Assembly: GCA_947564645.1 (NCBI GenBank)
Contig: CANOCU010000002.1
Location: forward strand, 1 to 64,000
Direction: 5' to 3'
Length of the DNA: 64,000 nucleotides
DNA from: an uncultured Lachnospiraceae bacterium
Lineage (GTDB): Bacteria; Bacillota; Clostridia; Lachnospirales; Lachnospiraceae
In this document: piece after piece, positions 1-7,705 of the stretch
Layout of the letters: each line of letters starts with the position of its first letter
How positions within the stretch are numbered: position 1 is the stretch's first letter
Translations under genes and position numbers: made by a program
Notes under the pieces: generated by a model
What the model saw: only the letters and a program-made list of their open reading frames with translations
The model's database searches: none
What the model was told of the DNA's origin: nothing

Positions 1-1
1 C

Positions 2-244
2 TATATCGTACAGAACCTGACTTTTCAGAATCAGATGGGCAAAGGAGAACGGCTGCCTTTCTTATTGGACGGGACGCCTTACCGGCAGATGTCGCTGTTT
101 GATGAGGGGCAGATGTTGGACGAGAGCAGACATTTTACCGAGGTATATGGCAACAGTAATAGTACGATGATGGCGAGCGGTAAGAGTGGCAAAGATAAGG
201 TGACCGGCAGCAAGAATGTAACCGGGGCGATGCATACGGCTTGA
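2..244 (+). CDS. C-terminal end of a protein, probably the TIGR03916-type radical SAM partner
   Basis: Only the last 80 codons are in the window; the reading frame is open from base 2 and ends with TGA at 242-244. The piece is polar, with a short QMSLFDEG segment and a low-complexity Ser/Lys/Thr tail, and has no recognisable catalytic motif. The identity is inferred from the next gene: TIGR03915 proteins are almost always encoded directly downstream of the TIGR03916 putative DNA modification/repair radical SAM protein, whose C-terminus often carries a similar SLFD stretch. The cysteine motif that would prove it lies outside the window. Confidence 0.5.
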   Translation, partial: YIVQNLTFQNQMGKGERLPFLLDGTPYRQMSLFDEGQMLDESRHFTEVYGNSNSTMMASGKSGKDKVTGSKNVTGAMHTA

Positions 245-329
245 AGGAAGTGTTTGCTTACCGTTCTGTGAGAATAGGATTCGGATTCTGAGATTCGTGG
301 GAAGGGAAGAAAGAGAACAGTGAGATATT

Positions 330-1121
330 ATGGAAGAGAAATATATTATCTGTGAGGATTCCCTGGAAGGGATCTTCACGGCGATCTATGATGCCTACGC
401 TCTGAGGGAGGGGCATGATCATCTGCATGTGCAGGTGGGGGAGACGGATAATTACAGACTGTTTGCAACGTATCTGTATAGCCAGCCGGATTCTGGCAAG
501 ACTGAGAAGGTGGTTCGTACATTACAGGAACGGCTGGGGGAACATGTCTATGGTTCGATCTGTCGTGCGGCGGCTTCCGACGGTGCAGATAAGGGAGATG
601 CGGTCTATCATACCGTGGTGGACGGCATTACAGGCAGACACGGCGGACGTACCATGGAGAATCTGCGTAACCCCTATGTGGCCAGGACTTTTGCTCTGGC
701 CAGACGTACCGCCAATGAAGTGCATCATGAACTGGAGTTTATCAGGTTCGAGGAGTTGAAGCAGGGAATTCTGTATGCCAGGATCGGCCCGGAGAACAAT
801 GTGATGCCCTTCGTGATGCCGCATTTTGCAGACCGTCTTGCGCCGGAAGATTTCATGATCCATGACGAGAACAGAGGCCTGTTCGGTGTGCACCCCGCGC
901 ATGAGGAATGGTATCTGGTATCCGGCGTGGAGCAGGAGTCGGAAGAGATGCAGGAAGTCATTCAATATTCTGACAAGGAGAAGCAATACCAGGAACTGTT
1001 TACCCTTTTCCATAAGACGATCGCGATCAAAGAGAGAAGTAATAAGCGCCTGCAGCAGCAAATGCTGCCATTGCGTTTCCAGGAGTATATGACGGAATTT
1101 CAGCGGCGCGAAGATTCCTAA
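330..1121 (+). CDS. TIGR03915 / DUF4130 putative DNA repair protein
   Basis: This 263-residue soluble protein matches the DUF4130 family (TIGR03915), the partner of a radical SAM protein thought to act in DNA modification or repair; the reaction is not established. Characteristic features are the N-terminal YIICEDSLEGIFTAIYDAY segment, a central RTANEVHHELEFIRFEEL block and the C-terminal FADRL and GVHPAHEEWYLV motifs, which resemble the uracil-DNA glycosylase-like region of the family. It starts 85 bp after the preceding gene and is probably cotranscribed with it. Length is normal. Family assignment is confident; function is inferred from family annotation only. Confidence 0.85.
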   Translation: MEEKYIICEDSLEGIFTAIYDAYALREGHDHLHVQVGETDNYRLFATYLYSQPDSGKTEKVVRTLQERLGEHVYGSICRAAASDGADKGDAVYHTVVDGITGRHGGRTMENLRNPYVARTFALARRTANEVHHELEFIRFEELKQGILYARIGPENNVMPFVMPHFADRLAPEDFMIHDENRGLFGVHPAHEEWYLVSGVEQESEEMQEVIQYSDKEKQYQELFTLFHKTIAIKERSNKRLQQQMLPLRFQEYMTEFQRREDS

Positions 1122-1560
1122 GTCTGGTGTAACGGAATTTCCAATGCGGGAAGAAGGTGAATTGCCTGTGACAGAATACTGTGGCATAAAGGTTTCTGAA
1201 CTTATTGTGGCGGATTTTCTGTAAAATGAATATTTTGCGGTCGCCAAAAATCGTCAGATTCGGACGTAATAGACAGAATAGACAAAATTTGTTATGAGCA
1301 TACAATAAATTTGTAAAGATGTTAGAAAACCTTGTGAAGACGCCGGAAAGAAGCGTTTTTCAGAGAGGAAACGACCTCTTTACAAACAATGGAAAAAGTG
1401 TATAATCATCTCAAACGAGGAGAAAGTTAACAGTTTTCTATATGTGCTTCCTGCATATATGATCAGAAAGGAAAGGTGAGTACTGTGAAAAATAAATTTT
1501 TCACAGGCAAATTTGTGCTTGCACCCAAATTTGCAGGCTAAGCAAGAATGGAGGAGTATT
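1122..1560 (+). promoter_or_regulatory. 439-bp intergenic leader: promoter plus two tandem hairpins
   Basis: No gene is seen here. A SigA-type promoter TTTACA-16-TATAAT lies at 1379-1406. Downstream, at 1483-1506, is a perfect 11-bp inverted repeat (CTGTGAAAAAT, 2-nt centre, ATTTTTCACAG). It is followed at 1507-1534 by a second hairpin (GCAAATTTG ... CAAATTTGC). Both lie in the predicted 5' UTR of the HPr-like gene, ending about 26 bp before its start codon, so they could act as RNA structures or as operators. Confidence 0.65.
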
Positions 1561-1785
1561 ATGCAACACAGAATTAAACTGAGACCGGAAGAAGTGAAAG
1601 ACTTTGTGTCTGCGGCTACAAAATGCATCTTTGACGTAGACATCTCCTACAACAGGTTTATCGTAGACGCGAAGTCGATTCTTGGCGTGCTGGGGCTGAA
1701 CTTCAATCAGGTCCTGACGGTGTCCGTCAACGGATACGATGAGGACTTTGAGAACTACCTGAAGAAATTTGCGGTGGCATGCTGA
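1561..1785 (+). CDS. HPr-like protein lacking the catalytic histidine
   Basis: The 74-residue protein has the size of HPr and a matching C-terminal half: the VDAKSILGVLGL segment corresponds to the conserved Ser46 helix region (NAKSIMGIM), followed by a TVSVNGYDE strand. HPr of the phosphotransferase system carries phosphate on His15 inside an HARPA motif; here the equivalent region reads EEVKDFVSAATK and has no His. The Ser that HPr kinase would modify appears retained (AKS). It therefore cannot serve as a normal PTS phosphocarrier and is more likely a regulatory Crh-like or diverged protein. The ATG at 1561 is chosen because GGAGG sits just before it. It is monocistronic behind its own promoter. 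Confidence 0.7.
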   Translation: MQHRIKLRPEEVKDFVSAATKCIFDVDISYNRFIVDAKSILGVLGLNFNQVLTVSVNGYDEDFENYLKKFAVAC

Positions 1786-1902
1786 ATATAGAATATGGAT
1801 CAGTAAATGGTAACATGGATGATTCTTTGCCGGCCAGGCGGCTATATGTGACAGGGAGGGGCAGCGGAAAGGCCTTTCGGTTGAAGTGCATATAATTTAA
1901 AT

Positions 1903-1936
1903 AGGAAATCCCGTCTTTTATAAGACGGGATTTCCT
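1903..1936 (+). terminator. Stem-loop after the HPr-like gene
   Basis: A perfect 15-bp stem (AGGAAATCCCGTCTT / AAGACGGGATTTCCT) with a 4-nt loop. There is no run of T on either side, so it may be a processing or stability hairpin, or a weak terminator. Confidence 0.5.
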
Positions 1937-2157
1937 GGTATAATGATACAGATGAAACAGTAAACAGTTAAAAAACTTATATTTAGAAAATATAATGGAG
2001 AACGACGACATCTTTCTCCGGTCCGCCAACTGCTTTTGCAGGCATCCGTGTTATAGAAGCAGCTTGATAATAGGGGTGTGTCAAGATCCTTAAGCCTGGA
2101 AATGTATTTCTTACAGCCGCGCAGTTTGCGGCATAGTGTAACTAAAGCGGCAGAATG

Positions 2158-2166
2158 TGGTATAAT
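2158..2166 (+). promoter_or_regulatory. Extended -10 promoter for the AlbA_2 gene
   Basis: TGG-TATAAT is an extended -10 element; no good -35 hexamer is seen 17 bp upstream. It lies about 130 bp before the start of the next gene. Confidence 0.45.
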
Positions 2167-2295
2167 GGAGTTATCGAACTATCACATGTTCTAGGAAGAT
2201 TATGAGTGTACTGATCCAGAAATTCTTGAGATAATATTGAATTATAGAATTACAAGAGATATTGCGGAAGGAAATAACCAGGAGGGACTTCGTTT

Positions 2296-3627
2296 ATGGC
2301 AGAAAGCCAAAATATTGAATGGAAAGAATCGTGGCGTGACGATTATTTGAAATGGATATGCGGATTTGCTAATGCTCAGGGTGGGAAAATTTATATTGGT
2401 GTAGATGATACAGGTAAGGTTGTTGGTGTACGGAACGGAAAGAGGCTCTTAGAAGATATACCAAATAAGATTCAAACAAATCTGGGATTTCTTGCAGATG
2501 TGAATTTGCTTTCAATAAACGGATTGGACTATATTGAAATTATAGTAAGTCCCAGCAGCTATCCAGTAAGTTATAAGGGAGAGTATCATTTTCGGAGCGG
2601 CAGCACTAAGCAAATACTGCGAGGTGTAGCATTAACGGAATTTATATCCTCAAAAACTGGTATACGGTGGGAAGATTCTGTGATTGAAGGAGTGACGGTA
2701 GAGGACTTGGATAAGGAAAGCTTTGATATTTTCCGTCGGGAAGCAATCCGTAGCAAACGTATGACAAAAGATGATTTGAACATGAGCAATGCAGAGCTTT
2801 TGGACAGTCTGGATTTGTTAAAGGATGGAAAACTTACTAGAGCCGCAGTGCTTCTCTTCCATCGGACTCCGCAAAAATGGATGTTTGGAACTTATACGAA
2901 AATTGGAAAATTTGGGAAAGGTTCTGATTTACAGTATCAGGATGAAGTGATAGGATCATTATTTATACAGGCCGAACGAGTAATTGAATTGATTTATTTA
3001 AAATATTTAAAGGCGCCTGTTACTTATGACAATTTAACTAGAGTAGAAACATATCCTTTTCCAAAAGACGCAGTGAGGGAAGCACTTTATAATGCACTTG
3101 TGCATTCCCGTTGGAGTGCTGGAATACCGATACAAGTCCGTATTGAAGACGATGCAATGTATATTAGTAATGAATGCGTATTCCCCTCTGATTGGACGAT
3201 GGAGTCTTTGTTACAAAGGCATCAATCCCGACCATATAATCCCAAAATTGCGAGAGCGTTTTTTAGGGCAGGCTACATTGAAAGCTGGGGACGAGGGATT
3301 CAAAAAATCTTTGAAGTGTGTAACGAATACGGAACTTTGCAGCCGGAGTATGTGGTACATTCAGAAGATATTATGATAAAGTTAGCAGCTGTTTCAATAT
3401 CTAAAAAACAATTTTCAAAGCTGGATTCCAAAGACGAAGATACAGCTTTAAAAGTTAAAATAGTGGAATATTTACAAAATCAACCGGCAGCAACGCAAAT
3501 GGAGTTGCAGGAAGCTTTCAACGAAACAAGGACACACATACAAAAAAATGTGAAAGAATTGGTGAATGAGGGGAAAATAGAACGTAAAGGCGGAAAAAGA
3601 TTTGGATATTGGGAAATCAAAAAGTAG
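2296..3627 (+). CDS. AlbA_2 (Schlafen-type) / RecG-like ATP-binding transcriptional regulator
   Basis: The 443-residue protein begins with an AlbA_2 (Schlafen AlbA_2) domain, seen as the N-terminal QNIEWKESW segment followed by FANAQGGKIYIGVDDTGKVVGV. A central HATPase_c_4 (RecG C-terminal-like) region includes FPKDAVREALYNALVHS and a glycine-rich SWGRGIQKI motif. The C-terminus (about 390-443) is a winged helix suited to DNA binding. Family members are regulators or accessory proteins often found near mobile or defence genes; the ligand is unknown. The gene is clearly more AT-rich than its neighbours, with its own promoter and a strong terminator at 3725-3768, which suggests horizontal acquisition. 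It is annotated as helicase RecG in some genomes but lacks helicase motifs. Confidence 0.8.
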   Translation: MAESQNIEWKESWRDDYLKWICGFANAQGGKIYIGVDDTGKVVGVRNGKRLLEDIPNKIQTNLGFLADVNLLSINGLDYIEIIVSPSSYPVSYKGEYHFRSGSTKQILRGVALTEFISSKTGIRWEDSVIEGVTVEDLDKESFDIFRREAIRSKRMTKDDLNMSNAELLDSLDLLKDGKLTRAAVLLFHRTPQKWMFGTYTKIGKFGKGSDLQYQDEVIGSLFIQAERVIELIYLKYLKAPVTYDNLTRVETYPFPKDAVREALYNALVHSRWSAGIPIQVRIEDDAMYISNECVFPSDWTMESLLQRHQSRPYNPKIARAFFRAGYIESWGRGIQKIFEVCNEYGTLQPEYVVHSEDIMIKLAAVSISKKQFSKLDSKDEDTALKVKIVEYLQNQPAATQMELQEAFNETRTHIQKNVKELVNEGKIERKGGKRFGYWEIKK

Positions 3628-3634
3628 CATTTCT

Positions 3635-3668
3635 CCAAAGCTGTTCTAATGCTCTATTTCAGCTTTGG
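3635..3668 (+). repeat. Stem-loop after the AlbA_2 gene
   Basis: A 9-bp stem CCAAAGCTG / CAGCTTTGG with a 16-nt loop; CAGCTTTGG is repeated directly two bases later. It precedes the true terminator. Confidence 0.4.
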
Positions 3669-3724
3669 AACAGCTTTGGCAATGCTTTGTCGCACGGGCC
3701 GTGATTGCCGGGAACGGTACATTG

Positions 3725-3768
3725 ACTCCCTATTTAAGATAGCGTAATATCTTAATAGGGAGTTTTTT
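3725..3768 (+). terminator. Rho-independent terminator
   Basis: Stem ACTCCCTATTtAAGAT / ATCTTAATAGGGAGT with one bulge, followed by six T (3763-3768). It ends transcription of the AlbA_2 gene before the helicase gene. Confidence 0.85.
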
Positions 3769-3828
3769 ACTTTTCATAGGAAGGTGCACCCTGGGATATA
3801 AGACCGGATGTTAAGACGGAGGGGTATT

Positions 3829-6282
3829 TTGGAAATACGGATTTCAGTCAGGAGCCTGGTGGAGTTTATACTGCGTTCCGGCAACATAGATAATCGAAGG
3901 GCGGCGTCCCCGGAAAATGCGATGCAGGAAGGCAGCCGCATCCACCGTATGATCCAGCGGAAGATGGGACCGGAGTATCAGGCGGAAGTCGGACTGCACT
4001 ATGGATACGATGCGGGGGCGTATGAGATCGTGGTGGAGGGCCGTGCAGACGGCATTATTACGGAAACGGCGGCAGCGCCTGTCCAGTCTGGAGACATGAC
4101 GCTTTTGCCTGGGGAGGGAGCGAAAACGCAGGCTGTGACCATCGATGAGATCAAAGGCACGTTCCAGGACTTGAAGAAGATGAAGGGACCGGTGCCGGTG
4201 CACCTGGCGCAGGCCCGCTGCTATGCGTATATCTACGCAGAACAGAAGAAGTTGCGTGAGATCCGGGTGCGGATGACGTACTGTCATATGGAGACGGAAG
4301 AAATACGGTATTTTCACTATGACTATACCTTTGCGGAGCTGCAGGAATGGTTTTCGGATGTGATGGAGCAGTATCGGAAATGGGCGGACTATAGTTTTAG
4401 GTGGCAGAAGATCAGGCAGGATTCGATCAGGGCGCTGCAATTTCCCTATGCTTACAGGGAGGGACAGAAGGAACTGGCGACCTATGTCTATCAGACGATC
4501 TATCATAAGCGCAAGCTCTTTATCGAGGCGCCCACCGGAGTGGGCAAGACGATCTCCACGGTGTTTCCGGCGGTGAAGGCGATGGGAGAGGGCATGTGTG
4601 AGAAAATCTTCTATCTGACCGCCAAGACGATCACCAGGACGGTGGCGGACAACACCTTCGCCCTGCTGCGGGAGCATGGGCTGCGCTATAAGAGCGTGGT
4701 CCTGACGGCGAAGGACAAGATCTGTTTTATGGAAGAGACAGAGTGTAATCCGGAGTACTGCCCTTATGCGAAAGGACATTATGACAGGATCAACGAGGCC
4801 ATGTATGACCTGCTCACCCACGAGGATGTCTACAGCAGAGAGAACCTGGAAGCCTATGCGAAGATGCACAGGGTATGTCCTTTTGAGATGTGCCTGGATA
4901 TGAGCCTGTTTGCCGATGCGGTGATCTGTGATTATAACTATGTGTTCGATCCGCATGTCTATCTGCGCAGATTCTTTGCCGAGGGGGTGCGGGGCGCGTA
5001 TATCTTCCTGATCGACGAGGCGCATAATCTGGTGGAACGGGGACGGAATATGTACAGTGCGACGCTGTGCAAGGAAGACTTCCTGGCCCTGAAGCGGACG
5101 GTCAAGGCTTACGATGCGCGGATTGCCGGTAATCTGGACAGGTGTAATAAGGAACTACTGCTCTTAAAGCGGGAATGTGAAAACTATCGCGTGGAGGAGT
5201 TTATCGATCCCTTCGTGCGGGCGCTCACCAGGCTTAGCGCGGCGATCGAGGATTTCCTGGAAGATCATGAGGACAGTCCGGTGCGGAAGGAAGTGTTGGA
5301 ATTTTATTTCGAGGTGTCGCACTTCCTGGAGATGTACGAGCTTCTGGATGAGAATTATGTGACCTATACGGAACTGGAATCGGACGGCAGCTTTATTCTG
5401 AAACTGTTCTGTGTGAATCCGGCCAAAAATCTGCGGGAATGTATGATGCGGGGCAGGAGCACGATCCTCTTTTCGGCGACGCTTCTGCCGATTCAGTATT
5501 ATAAGAGGCTGCTGGGTGCGGAAGAAGGAGATTATGAGGTCTATGCCAGGTCCGTTTTCCGGCCAGAAAAGCTGGGGCTTTATATAGGAAGAGACGTGAC
5601 CAGCAAGTATACCCGCAGGGGGGACGAAGAGTTTTACCGGATCGCTTCCTATATTAATGCGGTGATCGATAAGCGGCATGGAAACTATATGCTGTTCTTT
5701 CCGTCCCATGCTTTCCTGCGGCAGATCTATGATATCTTCATGCGCTATTTTAATGCGGACGGGAAGGTGGAATGCATCGTGCAGGAAGACTATATGAACG
5801 AGCAGGCCAGGGAAGCGTTCCTGAACCGGTTTACGGGCAATGAGGATTGTGATCTGAACGCTCTGATCGATATGGAGATCGAGATGGAAGAGGAGAAGAG
5901 CCTGGTGGGGTTCTGCGTGCTGGGCGGCATTTTCAGTGAGGGCATCGATCTGAAAAATGACAGCCTGATCGGTGCGGTCATTATCGGAACAGGGCTGCCG
6001 CAGGTCTGCAATGAGCGGGAGATCTTAAAACAATATTTTGACGGCTGGGGAGAAAACGGGTTCGATTATGCTTACCGGTATCCGGGTATGAATAAGGTGC
6101 TGCAGGCGGCGGGGAGGGTAATCCGGACCGTGGAGGATTTCGGGATCGTGTCGCTGCTTGACGAGCGTTTCCTGACGCCTGCGTACCAGAGGCTGTTTCC
6201 GAGAGAATGGAGCAGCTTTGAGATCGTTACAGTTGACCAGATAGGTCATAAGGTGGAGCGGTTCTGGGATGAGTGGCTCTAG
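3829..6282 (+). CDS. DinG/XPD-family ATP-dependent DNA helicase with N-terminal nuclease-like domain
   Basis: This is a superfamily 2 5'-3' DNA helicase of the Rad3/XPD type, likely in repair or replication. The first ~180 residues hold a PD-(D/E)XK-like (Cas4/AddB-like) module (VEGRADG, then IDEIKGT and QARCYAYIYA). Walker A EAPTGVGKT is near residue 233. Four cysteines fit the XPD iron-sulfur cluster (CFMEETEC, EYC, VCPFEMC, about 302-352). The DEAH box (LIDEAHNL) is near 395 and motifs V-VI (FSEGIDL, AAGRVIRT) near 701 and 760. TTG at 3829 is preferred because GGAGGGG lies 4 bp before it; ATG at 3808 is in frame but has no ribosome site. At 817 residues it is typical of this Lachnospiraceae fusion family. 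Confidence 0.9.
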   Translation: MEIRISVRSLVEFILRSGNIDNRRAASPENAMQEGSRIHRMIQRKMGPEYQAEVGLHYGYDAGAYEIVVEGRADGIITETAAAPVQSGDMTLLPGEGAKTQAVTIDEIKGTFQDLKKMKGPVPVHLAQARCYAYIYAEQKKLREIRVRMTYCHMETEEIRYFHYDYTFAELQEWFSDVMEQYRKWADYSFRWQKIRQDSIRALQFPYAYREGQKELATYVYQTIYHKRKLFIEAPTGVGKTISTVFPAVKAMGEGMCEKIFYLTAKTITRTVADNTFALLREHGLRYKSVVLTAKDKICFMEETECNPEYCPYAKGHYDRINEAMYDLLTHEDVYSRENLEAYAKMHRVCPFEMCLDMSLFADAVICDYNYVFDPHVYLRRFFAEGVRGAYIFLIDEAHNLVERGRNMYSATLCKEDFLALKRTVKAYDARIAGNLDRCNKELLLLKRECENYRVEEFIDPFVRALTRLSAAIEDFLEDHEDSPVRKEVLEFYFEVSHFLEMYELLDENYVTYTELESDGSFILKLFCVNPAKNLRECMMRGRSTILFSATLLPIQYYKRLLGAEEGDYEVYARSVFRPEKLGLYIGRDVTSKYTRRGDEEFYRIASYINAVIDKRHGNYMLFFPSHAFLRQIYDIFMRYFNADGKVECIVQEDYMNEQAREAFLNRFTGNEDCDLNALIDMEIEMEEEKSLVGFCVLGGIFSEGIDLKNDSLIGAVIIGTGLPQVCNEREILKQYFDGWGENGFDYAYRYPGMNKVLQAAGRVIRTVEDFGIVSLLDERFLTPAYQRLFPREWSSFEIVTVDQIGHKVERFWDEWL

Positions 6283-6294
6283 GCTGCTCATCCC
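6266..6294. terminator. Stem-loop between convergent helicase and nfo genes
   Basis: GGGATGAG (6266-6273) pairs with CTCATCCC (6287-6294), spanning the helicase stop codon. It sits between two convergent genes and may act in both directions, though no long T-run follows. Confidence 0.5.
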
Positions 6295-6309
6295 CGCTTG
6301 TATTTCCTC

Positions 6310-7176
6310 TCATGCCCGCTCCCGCAGCAATGCGATCTCTTCCTTGTAGGGGGCCACTTTCTTGTCCGGATCGGTCAATGAAGGGATATAGGGCGTCTCC
6401 AGGATCTTGGGCAGGTGCAGGAAGTCCGGATGGTGGACGATGCGGCGCAGCGCCTCTGTCCCGATAAAGCCGTCTCCGATATTGGCGTGGCGGTCTTTGC
6501 CGGCGCCCCGTTCGTTCTTGCTGTCGTTGATATGAAACAGGGCAATCTTTTCTTTCCCAATCAGTTGATCAAATCGGTCAATTACTCCGTCGAAATCGTT
6601 TACGATATCGTAACCGGCATCATGCAGATGGCAGGTGTCCATGCAGACGCGCAGCTTATCGCTGTGCGTCACCTTATCGAAGAGGGCGGCCAGTTCCTCG
6701 AAGCTGCGTCCGATCTCCGAGCCTTTGCCGGCCATGGTCTCCAGTGCGATACAGCAGTCCTGGCCGGCAGTAAGCACTTCATTGAGTCCTTGAGCGATCC
6801 GGTCAATGCCTGCTTCCACGCCTGCGCCTACATGGGATCCGGGGTGCAGGATCAGGATCCGGGAGCCCATGGCGGCGGTGCGTTCGATCTCCAAGGCGAG
6901 AAATTCCACCGCGATCTCGTAGGTGGCCGGATTGACGGTGTTGGCCAGGTTGATAATATAGGGGGCATGGACCACAAAGCTGTCGATGTTGTTTGCCCGC
7001 ATACACTCCCAGGCAGGCTGGATGTTCAGCTGTCCGATCTCTTTTCTCCTGGTATTCTGCGGTGCGCCTGTGTAGAGCATGAATGTGTCGGCGTGGTAGG
7101 ACAGGGCTTCTTTGACGGAACCGAGCATCATATCTTTGCCGCTCATTCCGACGTGGGATCCTAATATTGGATTCAT
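6310..7176 (-). CDS. nfo: Deoxyribonuclease IV (endonuclease IV, AP endonuclease)
   Basis: The enzyme cleaves DNA 5' to abasic sites in base excision repair, using a trinuclear zinc centre. The 288-residue TIM-barrel protein shows the family blocks in order: GSHVGMSG at the N-terminus, [12 protein letters not shown] (about 68-79), [10 protein letters not shown] (about 109-118), [51 protein letters not shown] and a C-terminal KILETPY. The expected zinc-binding His, Glu and Asp positions are all present. Length matches the bacterial family. It is convergent with the helicase gene and appears to be transcribed alone from the region near 7200. Confidence 0.96.
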   Translation of the reverse strand: MNPILGSHVGMSGKDMMLGSVKEALSYHADTFMLYTGAPQNTRRKEIGQLNIQPAWECMRANNIDSFVVHAPYIINLANTVNPATYEIAVEFLALEIERTAAMGSRILILHPGSHVGAGVEAGIDRIAQGLNEVLTAGQDCCIALETMAGKGSEIGRSFEELAALFDKVTHSDKLRVCMDTCHLHDAGYDIVNDFDGVIDRFDQLIGKEKIALFHINDSKNERGAGKDRHANIGDGFIGTEALRRIVHHPDFLHLPKILETPYIPSLTDPDKKVAPYKEEIALLRERA

Positions 7177-7199
7177 GGTGATCTCCTTTGCTTTGAAGA

Positions 7200-7224
7200 T
7201 GTCTTGACTTAGAGCGTCAAGACA
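7200..7224. promoter_or_regulatory. Inverted repeat upstream of nfo
   Basis: TGTCTTGAC (7200-7208), a 7-nt spacer and GTCAAGACA (7216-7224) form a perfect 9-bp inverted repeat, 24 bp upstream of the nfo start codon. It could be an operator or a 5' UTR hairpin; no regulator is recognised. Confidence 0.45.
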
Positions 7225-7395
7225 GAAAATGGATTGACTGCATGTGTGTCATTATACAATATTTTTTGACATTTTTCATCCTTTATCGACCTAAGGAGGA
7301 GACAAAGAGACATAAAGTGATAGAAAAAAACGAAAACGACATACTGTTTTCGACAAAAAGGAATATGGGTCACCAACAACTGACATAGATGTCAA

Positions 7396-7509
7396 TGTGG
7401 ATAACTTTGTGGAAATTGGGGATTTCTTTGCCGATTTGCGGTGGATTTCATAAAATAATAGGTAAAATCATGTGGAAAAGTCGATATACGGATTTTAGTT
7501 TGTGGAAAA
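7396..7509 (+). promoter_or_regulatory. Cluster of DnaA-box-like nonamers
   Basis: In the 529-bp gene-free region 7177-7705, four same-orientation nonamers resemble the DnaA box (TTATCCACA, complement TGTGGATAA): an exact TGTGGATAA at 7396-7404, TGTGGAAAT at 7408-7416, and TGTGGAAAA at 7471-7479 and 7501-7509. Short open frames across it look spurious. Confidence 0.5.
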
Positions 7510-7556
7510 ATAGACTGCTTGGGTCAAAAAGACAATTCTGCCGGGAGCAAGAATTT

Positions 7557-7585
7557 TTGCAATCAGAAGGAAGATATGGTAGAAT
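7557..7585 (+). promoter_or_regulatory. SigA promoter for the GH13 gene
   Basis: TTGCAA-17-TAGAAT with an extended TGG element before the -10, about 120 bp before the start codon. Confidence 0.65.
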
Positions 7586-7705
7586 AGCAAAGGGCACGGC
7601 GATCAGAACCAAAGCGTGCATGTAAATGCAAAGGCAGTGGGGCTGTGCTTTCCGGAAAGGAAAACAAAAAGGGGAACCTAACGAAGAAAGGAACAGGGAA
7701 AAGCT

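Larger units (their letters stand above)
1786..2295. other. 510-bp intergenic region with stem-loop and extended -10
   Basis: No convincing gene is present. It contains the stem-loop described at 1903-1936, and an extended -10 promoter (TGG-TATAAT, 2158-2166) about 130 bp before the AlbA_2-type gene. The remaining sequence shows only very short open frames. Confidence 0.5.

Noticed and set aside
3844-5025. 393-codon open frame on the minus strand opposite the helicase gene
   Set aside because: Its product is His/Leu/Arg-rich with no family features and mirrors the codon structure of the real plus-strand helicase; it is a GC-driven shadow.
7389-7625. 78-codon plus-strand frame in the nfo-GH13 gap
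   Set aside because: No ribosome site, Trp/Lys-rich translation of DnaA-box-like repeats, and it runs across the GH13 promoter.
7177-7705. Chromosomal origin of replication
   Set aside because: DnaA-like boxes are present but there is no dnaA, dnaN, rpmH or clear AT-rich unwinding region with box pattern; titration or regulation is more likely.
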